DNA of 62,521 nt, taken from contig NZ_JAFMTQ010000016.1 of NCBI RefSeq assembly GCF_026126405.1, positions 1 through 62,521 on the forward strand, read 5' to 3'. Positions within the stretch are counted from its first letter, which is position 1, and the number at the start of each line of letters is the position of its first letter. The DNA is from Aureitalea sp. L0-47 (GTDB lineage: Bacteria > Bacteroidota > Bacteroidia > Flavobacteriales > Flavobacteriaceae). Position numbers and translations under genes: made by a program. The notes beneath the pieces are model-generated. The model was given only the letters and a program-made list of their open reading frames with translations, made no database searches and had not been told where the DNA came from. Shown piece after piece: positions 25,980 to 34,205 of this stretch.

Positions 25980-26900
25980 TTATCCTCCGAAACGCCTTCC
26001 TCCGCCGCCTCTTCTTCCTCCGCGACCTCGGAAATTCTCACGCATTTCGTCCATTTTTTCTTTTACGATCTTGTTGTATTCTTCCCGGGTAACACCTTTT
26101 CCTTTACTAGGAGGAACTATCTCCTCTCGTTCTTTGGGATTGAGGATGATCTTAGAACATAAAAGTGTGGTTCTATGCACATTCAACTCCAGGATCAATC
26201 CGGGCAATCCGGCATATTCTCCCGGGCCATTCCCAACAGGGATCTGAGGAGTGAACCATGCCGTCACTTCCACAGTTTTCGGGATCTCTATTTCTTCCCA
26301 TGGATCTGTGGGTTCTGCATTGGTACTATCTGTGGCCTTTTCTCCTTCTGCTTGCTCACCTTCTTTCTTGTCATCATCATTGTCGCTGTCGCTGTCTCTA
26401 TTTCTTCGTCTGGCAAGGCTGAAATCATTTTCATCAACAGGTTTCATGGCTGTCGCTTTTATTGCCAGATACTGTCCGATCATCTTCGACTCCTTGGTAA
26501 CCTGCCAGTCCAGTTTGGTCACCGTATCATTGATAAGAAATTGCTTTCCAAAGAACTCTCTCTCCTCCAGGATCTGGTTTTCAGCAAGATTTTTGTACTG
26601 AGCTCCCGGTGAAAAACTTCCCATCATCATTCCGAATCCACGCCCTCCGGGTCCTGCCTCCAGTTTTTCCTGTTCCTTGTAAATGGACTCCTGCCCATTG
26701 AACGTTAAGATATATGTTTTCTCCAGGTAGCTTTTCATTCGATCCATGATCTGTCGCTTCATTTCTTCACTCATCTCCCTATTGCCCCATTCGTCCATGT
26801 TGACAGTGGTCTTGGATTCGTAATAGGCTACTCCGCTTATGTTTTGGGAAAATGCATTCAGGGTTAGAAATAGAATGAATAGTAAGGATAGTTTTTTCAT
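25980..26900 (-). CDS. GLPGLI family protein with an acidic insert
   Basis: 306 residues from the ATG at 26900, which begins a clear signal peptide (KKLSLLFILFLTLNAFSQ); upstream in-frame ATGs do not. The family motif GLPGLILELNV is present in the C-terminal half. Residues ~155-190 form a strongly acidic insert (RDSDSDNDDDKKEGE), and the C-terminus is Gly/Arg rich (RGGRRGGGGRRFGG). GLPGLI proteins are Bacteroidota-specific, predicted to be periplasmic or surface-located, and have no known function. It is the first gene of an operon with the receptor, downstream of a pair of GTTAA/TTTAA half-sites at 26961-26980. Confidence 0.88.
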   Translation of the reverse strand: MKKLSLLFILFLTLNAFSQNISGVAYYESKTTVNMDEWGNREMSEEMKRQIMDRMKSYLEKTYILTFNGQESIYKEQEKLEAGPGGRGFGMMMGSFSPGAQYKNLAENQILEEREFFGKQFLINDTVTKLDWQVTKESKMIGQYLAIKATAMKPVDENDFSLARRRNRDSDSDNDDDKKEGEQAEGEKATDSTNAEPTDPWEEIEIPKTVEVTAWFTPQIPVGNGPGEYAGLPGLILELNVHRTTLLCSKIILNPKEREEIVPPSKGKGVTREEYNKIVKEKMDEMRENFRGRGGRRGGGGRRFGG

Positions 26901-26960
26901 CACAGGTTGTATTGATTGAATAACAAAGTAAGCGATTACTTCAAAATCCTTAGACAATTT

Positions 26961-26980
26961 ATTGTTAAAAAGGTTTAATG
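26961..26980. promoter_or_regulatory. Pair of 10-bp-spaced TTAA half-sites upstream of the GLPGLI/receptor operon
   Basis: Two 10-mers in register carry TTAA at 26965-26968 and 26975-26978, the same spacing as in the four-copy array at 27871-27910. A -7-like element (TTACTTTG on the minus strand, 26931-26924) lies 29 bp closer to the gene. That is close to the 28 bp separating the larger array from the -7 element of the kinase gene. The short, AT-rich match makes this a tentative call. Confidence 0.4.
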
Positions 26981-26996
26981 CCTCTCAATAAATATA

Positions 26997-27827
26997 CTAT
27001 CCACCTATTCGGATCATCATGCGGTTGCCATCTTCACCTCTTCTTCCGGAACTTTCGAATTGCTCCTGCATCTCCTTCATCTTCTTATCCTGGATGGCTC
27101 TGAATTCATCCCTGGTCACCACTTTACCTTTCTTAGGCGCCACGATCTCATCTGCTTTTTCCGGGTTTAAAACGATTTTTGAACAAAGGATGGTCTGATC
27201 TTCATCACTCACCTCCATGATAAGCCCAGGCAAGCCCCAATAATCATCCGGCCCATGCTGCACCGGAATATCGAGGGTATACCAGGCGGTGGTAGTACGA
27301 AGTTTTGTTGTAGTTACAACGCTATCCACTTCACTACTGAACATCTGCTCTTCTACTTCTTCGTTAGAGGTTGCCTTAAAACAGGTGTATTCTCCAATGG
27401 ACTTTGTCTCTTTTGTAAGTTCCCATTCGCGTTTTTCCGGTTTATCCCTAATAAGGAATGGTTTACTCATGATCTCGGTTTCCCTCACCAGTTTATTCTC
27501 CGCGGTATTTCGATAAAGTATGTCCGTATTTCCCGCAACTACAATATTGATTCCTCCTGAAGCCGCTGGGGCGGGCGCATCCAGTTTCTCTACTTCAGTA
27601 TAAATAGATTCCCTGGAATTGAAATTAAGGGTATATTCCCGCTGAAACTGCTTCCGAAGCTGTGCCTCGATCTGCTTGTGCATTTCGTTGTCCACCATGG
27701 ATGCACTATCTAACCTAAGGTTCACTTTTCTATCGGTCTTATAAGTCGCCACTCCACGGAAATCCTGGGCAAAAAGTGAAGTGATGAAAAGCGATAAGAG
27801 TAAGGTAAGTGTAACTTGAATTTTCAT
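26997..27827 (-). CDS. GLPGLI family protein
   Basis: 276 residues from the ATG at 27827, which gives a signal peptide (KIQVTLTLLLSLFITSLFAQ). The diagnostic GLPGLIMEVS occurs in the C-terminal half. It aligns well with the GLPGLI protein downstream: both open FRGVATYKT/ISGVAYYES, share ES.YTEVEKL-like segments and end with a KGK.VTR.E.....KMKEM region, so they are paralogues. This copy lacks the long acidic insert. It shares its upstream region with the divergent histidine kinase gene, including the direct-repeat array. Confidence 0.88.
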   Translation of the reverse strand: MKIQVTLTLLLSLFITSLFAQDFRGVATYKTDRKVNLRLDSASMVDNEMHKQIEAQLRKQFQREYTLNFNSRESIYTEVEKLDAPAPAASGGINIVVAGNTDILYRNTAENKLVRETEIMSKPFLIRDKPEKREWELTKETKSIGEYTCFKATSNEEVEEQMFSSEVDSVVTTTKLRTTTAWYTLDIPVQHGPDDYWGLPGLIMEVSDEDQTILCSKIVLNPEKADEIVAPKKGKVVTRDEFRAIQDKKMKEMQEQFESSGRRGEDGNRMMIRIGG

Positions 27828-27870
27828 AATTGTCGTATTTCGATTAATGCAATACAAAGATGAATCAACT

Positions 27871-27910
27871 TAGTGGTAATATGGGTTAAGCAGTGTTAAC
27901 TAGTGTTAAC
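27871..27910. promoter_or_regulatory. Four tandem 10-bp direct repeats, candidate response-regulator operator
   Basis: Four consecutive 10-mers (27871-27880, 27881-27890, 27891-27900, 27901-27910). The last two share nAGTGTTAAC exactly, and the first two are degenerate copies. GTTAA recurs at 27885, 27895 and 27905, and GGTAA at 27875. Ten-bp-period direct repeats are the usual binding format of OmpR/PhoB-type regulators, and one is encoded in the divergent operon. The array ends 28 bp before the kinase gene's -7 element (TACTTTTG, 27939-27946) and starts 9 bp from a CATCTTTG-like element for the GLPGLI gene on the other strand. Confidence 0.65.
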
Positions 27911-27950
27911 GCATAGCATACACCTTATAAATACTTCCTACTTTTGAGTC

Positions 27951-29426
27951 ATGAATAACCTGAAATACAAAGGTATATTATATTTCATCGCCCTTGTGAT
28001 ACTGGCCACGCTGTGTATCCAGGGATACTGGAATTATAAGAATTACCAGGCAGGTAAACAGCAACTGATGAACGATGTGCAGACCAGCCTGGACAATGCT
28101 GTGGACAGCTACTATACTAATCTCGCAAAATCCAGGTCCTTCAACATCCTTGCAGACAGTATGCATTTCGACCAGAAGCACTGGGTAAATTCCGAGTTTC
28201 ATGTAAAAGATTCGTTCCCAAGTAATGCGCGCTTCGAGTTGAATGTCACCAAAACTCCCGAGCGACTTTCTCTATTAAGAACAAACAGTGGTAAGGACAG
28301 TGGTGATGTTAGAATTACCATCATAGACACACTCAACCCGCAACTCAAGAGGTTCGCATTTAGGGATAGTCTGACTAAGCCTGTTGAATTGCTCTCTTCC
28401 AAGATCATCTTGTCATTTCAGGAAGACAGTCTTTCACTAAAGAAAATGGACAGCCTGCTGCTCAACGAATTGAAACGCAAAAATCTAAAGATCGATTACG
28501 GACTTACACACAAAGGATTCCTGAACAAGACTCAAAAGCTAAGGCCCAAATTCATCAAAAATGCCAAACTGAGTACTTCCTCTAAATCTGATTTCTCTTT
28601 TTATGAAAATTCTCTCACTATCCATTTCAGTAATATCACACTCTCCATACTGAAACGTAACTTCGTTGGGATTCTACTTTCATTTATACTTGTAGCCGGA
28701 GTTATAGCCTGTTTGATGTATTTACTGAAAGTAATTCGCCATCAGAAACAACTTTCAGAAGTAAAAAACGACCTGATAAGCAATATTACCCATGAGTTCA
28801 AAACACCAATTGCTACCATAGGAGTTGCCATGGAGGCCATACAGGATTTCAATACTGAAAAGGATCCGGAGAAAAACCTTCGCTACGCTAGAATGTCCTT
28901 GGAACAGGTGGACAAGCTCAATGGTATGGTAGAAAAATTACTCGAAACCGCAACACTCGACAGTGAGAGCCTTCAGCTTCAGAAGGAAAAAACAGACTTG
29001 GTATCAATGCTGGAAAAAGTGACCCTGAAAGAGATCTACGCCACCTCCGGGAAAGTGATCAATTTTGAAAATGAAGCTTCAGAAATATTTTTCAATGTAG
29101 ATGTTTTCCATTTCGAAAACGCCCTGAACAACGTGATCGACAACGCTGTGAAATACGGCGGAAACACTATCGACGTAAGCGTTCGAAAAAAGGACCATTC
29201 AGTAGAGATCAATGTTCACGATAACGGAAACAGCCTTTCCGAGCAGCATAAAAAGCATATTTTTGAGAAGTTCTATCGGGTGCCGAAAGGAAATACACAT
29301 GATGTTAAGGGCTTTGGTATCGGGTTGTATTACACCCGTAAGATCATAGAAAAACATGGTGGAAAGATAGAACTCGACCTGAAGCACGGTACCAATTTTA
29401 AAATTGTACTTCCGAATGAACAATAA
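27951..29426 (+). CDS. Membrane sensor histidine kinase
   Basis: 491 residues. TM1 is at about 8-25 and TM2 at about 235-260, enclosing a ~210-residue periplasmic sensor part of no recognised family. Then come a HisKA dimerisation domain with phospho-acceptor His near 281 (ISNITHEFKTPIATIG) and a HATPase domain (NVIDNAVKYGG, VHDNGNS, GFGIGLYYTRKI). There is no HAMP domain. A perfect TAnnTTTG -7 element ends 4 nt before the ATG, which suggests a leaderless start. The stop overlaps the response regulator gene by 11 bp. Its signal is unknown; linked receptor and GLPGLI genes suggest an envelope stimulus. Confidence 0.93.
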   Translation: MNNLKYKGILYFIALVILATLCIQGYWNYKNYQAGKQQLMNDVQTSLDNAVDSYYTNLAKSRSFNILADSMHFDQKHWVNSEFHVKDSFPSNARFELNVTKTPERLSLLRTNSGKDSGDVRITIIDTLNPQLKRFAFRDSLTKPVELLSSKIILSFQEDSLSLKKMDSLLLNELKRKNLKIDYGLTHKGFLNKTQKLRPKFIKNAKLSTSSKSDFSFYENSLTIHFSNITLSILKRNFVGILLSFILVAGVIACLMYLLKVIRHQKQLSEVKNDLISNITHEFKTPIATIGVAMEAIQDFNTEKDPEKNLRYARMSLEQVDKLNGMVEKLLETATLDSESLQLQKEKTDLVSMLEKVTLKEIYATSGKVINFENEASEIFFNVDVFHFENALNNVIDNAVKYGGNTIDVSVRKKDHSVEINVHDNGNSLSEQHKKHIFEKFYRVPKGNTHDVKGFGIGLYYTRKIIEKHGGKIELDLKHGTNFKIVLPNEQ

Positions 29427-30099
29427 AACCAGGATACTGTTAGCAGAAGATGAGCCTTCCCTGGGTCAGATCGTTAAGGAAAGCCTTGAAAGCAGGGGAT
29501 ACGATGTGATTCTTTGTTCGGATGGGAAGGAAGCAGAATCCAAATACCACGAGACAGAACCTCATTTACTGGTCCTGGATGTTATGATGCCTAAAAAAGA
29601 CGGTTTTACACTGGCCAAGGACATCAGGAGCCAGGATACCGAAATTCCCATCATTTTTCTTACCGCCAAATCCCAAACCCGTGATGTGGTAGAGGGATTC
29701 ACCCTTGGAGGTAATGATTACCTGAAGAAACCATTCAGCATGGAGGAACTCATTGTTCGCATTGAAAACCTGCTGAATACCAAACGTACAGACAAAAACG
29801 AGACGGAGAGTAGTATTGGTAACTACATCTTTAATTCGAAAAAGCAGTCGCTTCAGTATAAAGATGAAGACGCAGTGGCCCTAACCTACCGTGAGTCTCA
29901 GTTGTTATTTCACCTATATGTGAATCGAAACGAAGTACTGGACCGTTCCTTTATTCTGAAGAAGCTCTGGCACGACGACGATTTTTTCAGTGCTCGGAGT
30001 ATGGATGTGTTCATTAGCCGACTTCGGAAAAAACTAAAACAGGATGAAACAGTGCAGATCGTCAATGTTCGAGGGTTCGGGTATAAACTAATCTGCTGA
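29416..30099 (+). CDS. OmpR/PhoB-family response regulator
   Basis: 227 residues from the ATG at 29416 (MNNKTRILLAEDEPS); an ATG at 29404 adds four residues and is less likely. The receiver domain has the acidic pair in LLAEDEPS, phospho-acceptor Asp55 (LLVLDVMMPKKDG) and the Lys in FLTAKSQ. A winged-helix DNA-binding domain ends the protein (SARSMDVFISRLRKKLKQD, IVNVRGFGYKLI). It overlaps the kinase gene and is its partner. The direct-repeat array upstream of the kinase is a plausible binding site. Confidence 0.93.
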   Translation: MNNKTRILLAEDEPSLGQIVKESLESRGYDVILCSDGKEAESKYHETEPHLLVLDVMMPKKDGFTLAKDIRSQDTEIPIIFLTAKSQTRDVVEGFTLGGNDYLKKPFSMEELIVRIENLLNTKRTDKNETESSIGNYIFNSKKQSLQYKDEDAVALTYRESQLLFHLYVNRNEVLDRSFILKKLWHDDDFFSARSMDVFISRLRKKLKQDETVQIVNVRGFGYKLIC

Positions 30100-30130
30100 T
30101 TTCTACGTTGCTTTTTGTATATTGTCGTAT

Positions 30131-30925
30131 ATGAAAAGCCTTGCCTTTTTATTCCTGTTCTTATGTCTGTCAGCCACTGCCCAAACCCTGACAAAAGTAG
30201 ATTCCATTCCCCTGGATGCCGAAGCTTTCGTAGGTAAGGATTCGTATCAGAACCTATATTACATAAAAGATATGGTCTTGCATAAAACAGGACCGCTGGG
30301 CGATTTTGTCTTCAGGGATTATCAATTGGGACCACCGGCCTCAGTTGATATTATAAATCCCTTGAACGTTGTCGTTTACTACGAAGAGGCCAACACGGTA
30401 GTAAGGGTAGACAATCGTCTGAACGAACTGGAGCGGATCAATTTCAATACCGTTGAAGATTTCGTGAACATTGGTGCCGCGAGGAATGCCGGGAATAACA
30501 GGCTCTGGGTATTCAATATTGACACCCAACAACTCGAACTCTACAATTACAGAAGTGGATCGAGGCTTCCTATTTCACAACCTATTTCGGAGGAAGTCAT
30601 CGGACTAGCCAATGATTTTAACTATTGCTATGTTCTTACTTCTGAATCCATTCAGAAATACAATGTATACGGAAGCTTCTTGTCTGAATCGGGCGCTGAA
30701 AATTTTGAGAAAATTGTTCAGCAAAACGAATGGCTGTTTGCCTTAAAAGAAGGTATACTGTACCTTGAGGCCAAGTTGGATGAAGACACTATAATCTTAC
30801 TTAATCCGATAAATCCCCCAATCCCCGAAAACCCCATTCTAGACTTGCAGCTTACCCAAGATTTCCTGTATATTTATGACGGAAATTTCGTCCAGGCTTA
30901 TACACTAACCAAACCCAAGCAATAA
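30131..30925 (+). CDS. Secreted protein of unknown function, possible beta-propeller
   Basis: 264 residues from the ATG at 30131 (an ATG at 30122 adds three residues). The N-terminus is a signal peptide ending LSATAQ. The mature part consists of repeated short beta-strand units with motifs such as NRLWVFNIDTQQLELYNY and NYCYVLTSESIQKYNVYG, which suggests a WD40/PQQ-like propeller, but no family signature is definite. It precedes the deoxynucleoside kinase gene by 5 bp. Confidence 0.7.
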   Translation: MKSLAFLFLFLCLSATAQTLTKVDSIPLDAEAFVGKDSYQNLYYIKDMVLHKTGPLGDFVFRDYQLGPPASVDIINPLNVVVYYEEANTVVRVDNRLNELERINFNTVEDFVNIGAARNAGNNRLWVFNIDTQQLELYNYRSGSRLPISQPISEEVIGLANDFNYCYVLTSESIQKYNVYGSFLSESGAENFEKIVQQNEWLFALKEGILYLEAKLDEDTIILLNPINPPIPENPILDLQLTQDFLYIYDGNFVQAYTLTKPKQ

Positions 30926-30930
30926 TAGCT

Positions 30931-31551
30931 ATGCACGTCGCAATTGCAGGAAACATCGGTTCAGGAAAAACCACGCTTACAAGGCTACTCTCCAAACACT
31001 ACAAATGGAAGGCACATTATGAAGATGTAGAGGACAATCCCTATCTGGACGATTTTTACAACCAGATGGCACGTTGGAGTTTTAACCTTCAGGTGTATTT
31101 CCTCAATAGCAGGTTCCGCCAATTGCTCGATATACGTGAAAGCGGCAAGAATATCATCCAGGACAGAACGATCTACGAGGACGCATATATTTTTGCACCC
31201 AACCTTCACGCTATGGGATTGATGACAAACCGTGACTTTGAAAATTATCGATCACTTTTCGATCTGATGGAAAGTGTTACAAAAGGTCCGGACCTACTCA
31301 TTTACCTTAGAAGTTCCATTCCAAACCTCGTTCAGCAGATTCATGCAAGAGGAAGAGAATATGAAAATTCTATAAGTATTGACTATCTAAGCCGTCTGAA
31401 CGAACGCTACGAGGCATGGATACAGCAATACGATAAAGGCAACCTCATCGTCCTGGACGTGGATAACATAAATTTCGTTGATAATCCGGAACATTTGGGA
31501 GAAGTAATTGAAAAGATCGACGCCGAAATACACGGTTTATTTCAGGATTAA
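30931..31551 (+). CDS. Deoxynucleoside kinase
   Basis: 206 residues. The P-loop GNIGSGKTT lies at residues 7-15, and the DRTIYEDAYIFA motif (ED/DRS-like) and lid-region arginines (ARGREYENSI) match the dCK/dGK/TK2-like family. It phosphorylates deoxynucleosides for dNTP salvage; the base preference cannot be told. It ends at a strong terminator shared with the convergent pyrophosphatase gene. A nucleoside transporter and thyA are encoded further on, but not in the same operon. Confidence 0.92.
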   Translation: MHVAIAGNIGSGKTTLTRLLSKHYKWKAHYEDVEDNPYLDDFYNQMARWSFNLQVYFLNSRFRQLLDIRESGKNIIQDRTIYEDAYIFAPNLHAMGLMTNRDFENYRSLFDLMESVTKGPDLLIYLRSSIPNLVQQIHARGREYENSISIDYLSRLNERYEAWIQQYDKGNLIVLDVDNINFVDNPEHLGEVIEKIDAEIHGLFQD

Positions 31552-31570
31552 ATAAAAACAACGCATAAAA

Positions 31571-31598
31571 AAACCCGGACTAAACGCCCGGGTTTTTA
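31571..31598. terminator. Bidirectional terminator
   Basis: AAACCCGG (31571-31578) pairs with CCGGGTTT (31588-31595), with A-rich and T-rich flanks on the two sides. It lies between the convergent deoxynucleoside kinase and pyrophosphatase genes. Confidence 0.88.
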
Positions 31599-31614
31599 TT
31601 TTATTTGAAGTTGA

Positions 31615-34116
31615 TTACAAATTCTCCTCAACTTCTTCAATCACTTCATTGATTACTTTCTCACCTTTTTCGATGTTAATATCAACATCTTTATAGGCTT
31701 CGATCTGAGCTTTCACTTCTTCCTCAGTGCCAGTGAACGTTTTAGTTTCTGAATTGGTCTCACCATCTTTAGTAGTTTTGATAGTAACGTTTGCAGTTAC
31801 TTCCTCACCTTCAGTTGACATCTCAACCATTACTTCTTTCTTAACTTCAGATTTTTCACCAACCCATTTATTGGCTTCCTTATCGGTTAGGACAGTTTTA
31901 TTGCCATCCGCATCGATAAACACCATTTCCTGATCGGCATCCATATTCTTAGCGTGATCACTCCCGTGGCCTTCTCCTAAGATTGGAGCAATTACAAGAC
32001 CAACAAGACAAGTTAACTTAATAAGGATATTCATAGAAGGACCTGAAGTATCTTTAAAAGGATCACCTACGGTATCACCGGTAACAGCAGCTTTGTGTGC
32101 GTCACTTCCCTTGTATGTCATTTCTCCGTCGATCATCACACCAGCTTCGAAGGATTTCTTAGCGTTGTCCCAGGCACCTCCGGCGTTGTTCTGGAAGATC
32201 GCCCACATCACACCGCTCACACAAACTCCGGCCATATAACCACCTAATGGTTCCGGTCCGAAGAACAATCCAACAAGAACAGGAGTCACAATGGTCAATA
32301 ATCCTGGGAGCAGCATTTCTCTTAATGCTGCTTTTGTTGAAATATCAACACATTTCGCGTATTCAGGAGTACCTGTACCTTCCATGATACCGGGGATCTC
32401 TTTAAACTGGCGACGTACTTCTTTTACCATTTCCATGGCTGCTTTCCCTACCGACTTCATTGCCAGGGCTGAGAACACCACAGGAATCATACCTCCCACA
32501 AACAGCATAGCCAATACATCGGCACGGAAAATATTAATACCATCGATTCCAGTGAAGGTAACGTAAGCGGCGAAAAGCGCTAAAGCGGTTAAGGCTGCAG
32601 ATGCAATAGCAAATCCTTTACCAACTGCTGCAGTTGTATTTCCTACGGAATCCAAAATATCTGTACGCTCACGAACGTGAGGTTCCAATTCGCTCATTTC
32701 AGCAACACCACCTGCATTATCGGCAATAGGCCCGAAGGCATCGATAGCAAGCTGCATAGCTGTAGTCGCCATCATGGCTGAAGCAGCCAAAGCAACCCCG
32801 TAGAATCCAGCTAATTCATATGAACCGTAGATAGCAGCTGCAAATAGCAACACGCTCCAGAATGTAGATTTCATTCCAACTGCAAGTCCGGCTATAATAT
32901 TAGTGGCCGCTCCCGTAGATGAATTCTTCACGATATCGAGAACAGGTTTTTTACCCAAACTCGTATAGTGAGCCGTTACAAAAGAGATCAATGCTCCAAC
33001 TGCTAACCCGATCATACAGGAATAGAAAACATGACGAGACGGAATCTCCTTCAAACCTTCACCGAAGAAATTAAGCGACATGGTTTCCGGTAGCATCCAG
33101 CGGATCAGGAACCATGAGGCGATCAACGTAAGGATGATCGCAGTCCAGTTACCGAGGTCAAGCGCTCTCTGAACCTGAGCTTCCCTGGCGTCGTTATTCT
33201 TTATTTTTACTATTAAGGTACCAACTATAGAGGCTAGTATACCAACTCCGGCAATTACCAAAGGAAGAAGGATGGGCCCCATATTGTTGAAGGCATCCGT
33301 AAATTGTGCACCCACGCTCATGTCGCGGATCACATAGTTACCTAATACCATGGATGCAAGTACCGTTGCTACGTAACTACCGAAAAGATCGGCACCCATA
33401 CCGGCTACATCTCCTACGTTGTCACCAACGTTATCTGCGATAGTAGCAGGGTTACGAGGATCGTCTTCAGGAATACCCGCTTCAACTTTACCTACAAGAT
33501 CGGCTCCTACGTCGGCAGCCTTAGTGTAGATACCTCCACCTACACGGGCAAAAAGCGCAATACTTTCAGCACCTAATGAGAAACCGGCAAGCGCTTCCAG
33601 CACCACTGTCATATTATCGTAAAAGGAACCATCATTACCCATAAACTGTCCCACGAAGAAAAGGAAGAACAAACTGAGTCCTAATACAGCAAGTCCTGCA
33701 ACTCCAAGCCCCATAACCGTTCCACCACCAAAAGATACTTTTAATGCCTTAGGTAAGCTGGTTTTAGCGGCTTCCGCTGTTCTCGTATTAGCTTCAGTAG
33801 CTACACGCATCCCGATATTACCCGCAGATGCAGAAAAGATCGCCCCGAAGATAAATGCCGGTACGATCATCCAGCTTGTAGATTCAACCTGGGTAGAGAT
33901 AAAAAAGAGCAATCCAGCGGCTACGACCGCGAAGATCAATAGTAAGCGATACTCTGCATTCAGGAAAGCAAGTGCTCCATCTTTAATACTCTTGGAAATA
34001 AATTGCATTCGCTCACTTCCGGCTGCTTGTTTCTTAACCCAACTCATTTTCACCAACATGAATAACAAGCCCAGCACAGACAAGGCGATAGGTACATAGA
34101 TAATGTTCTGTTCCAT
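31615..34116 (-). CDS. hppA: Membrane ion-pumping pyrophosphatase with a C-terminal extension
   Basis: 833 residues from the ATG at 34116 ([12 protein letters not shown]); an ATG at 34161 would add 15 basic residues. It has about 16 membrane helices with the pyrophosphate and Mg2+ sites in [20 protein letters not shown] and [30 protein letters not shown] carries Ala where K+-independent enzymes have Lys, so the enzyme is predicted to be K+-dependent. Whether it moves H+ or Na+ is not settled. After the last helix ([17 protein letters not shown]) come ~110 extra residues, acidic and strand-rich ([19 protein letters not shown]), not part of the standard family. Since the C-terminus of known enzymes lies outside the cytoplasm, this tail is probably periplasmic. 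Confidence 0.93.
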   Translation of the reverse strand: MEQNIIYVPIALSVLGLLFMLVKMSWVKKQAAGSERMQFISKSIKDGALAFLNAEYRLLLIFAVVAAGLLFFISTQVESTSWMIVPAFIFGAIFSASAGNIGMRVATEANTRTAEAAKTSLPKALKVSFGGGTVMGLGVAGLAVLGLSLFFLFFVGQFMGNDGSFYDNMTVVLEALAGFSLGAESIALFARVGGGIYTKAADVGADLVGKVEAGIPEDDPRNPATIADNVGDNVGDVAGMGADLFGSYVATVLASMVLGNYVIRDMSVGAQFTDAFNNMGPILLPLVIAGVGILASIVGTLIVKIKNNDAREAQVQRALDLGNWTAIILTLIASWFLIRWMLPETMSLNFFGEGLKEIPSRHVFYSCMIGLAVGALISFVTAHYTSLGKKPVLDIVKNSSTGAATNIIAGLAVGMKSTFWSVLLFAAAIYGSYELAGFYGVALAASAMMATTAMQLAIDAFGPIADNAGGVAEMSELEPHVRERTDILDSVGNTTAAVGKGFAIASAALTALALFAAYVTFTGIDGINIFRADVLAMLFVGGMIPVVFSALAMKSVGKAAMEMVKEVRRQFKEIPGIMEGTGTPEYAKCVDISTKAALREMLLPGLLTIVTPVLVGLFFGPEPLGGYMAGVCVSGVMWAIFQNNAGGAWDNAKKSFEAGVMIDGEMTYKGSDAHKAAVTGDTVGDPFKDTSGPSMNILIKLTCLVGLVIAPILGEGHGSDHAKNMDADQEMVFIDADGNKTVLTDKEANKWVGEKSEVKKEVMVEMSTEGEEVTANVTIKTTKDGETNSETKTFTGTEEEVKAQIEAYKDVDINIEKGEKVINEVIEEVEENL

Positions 34117-34205
34117 TATAGTCTTTTTAGTTAGAAATCTCTTTCTTTTTTGCGGTTGCAAAAGTAAGAAAATTTTCGAGGGTTGATAGGATAAATCAGA
34201 TGTTT

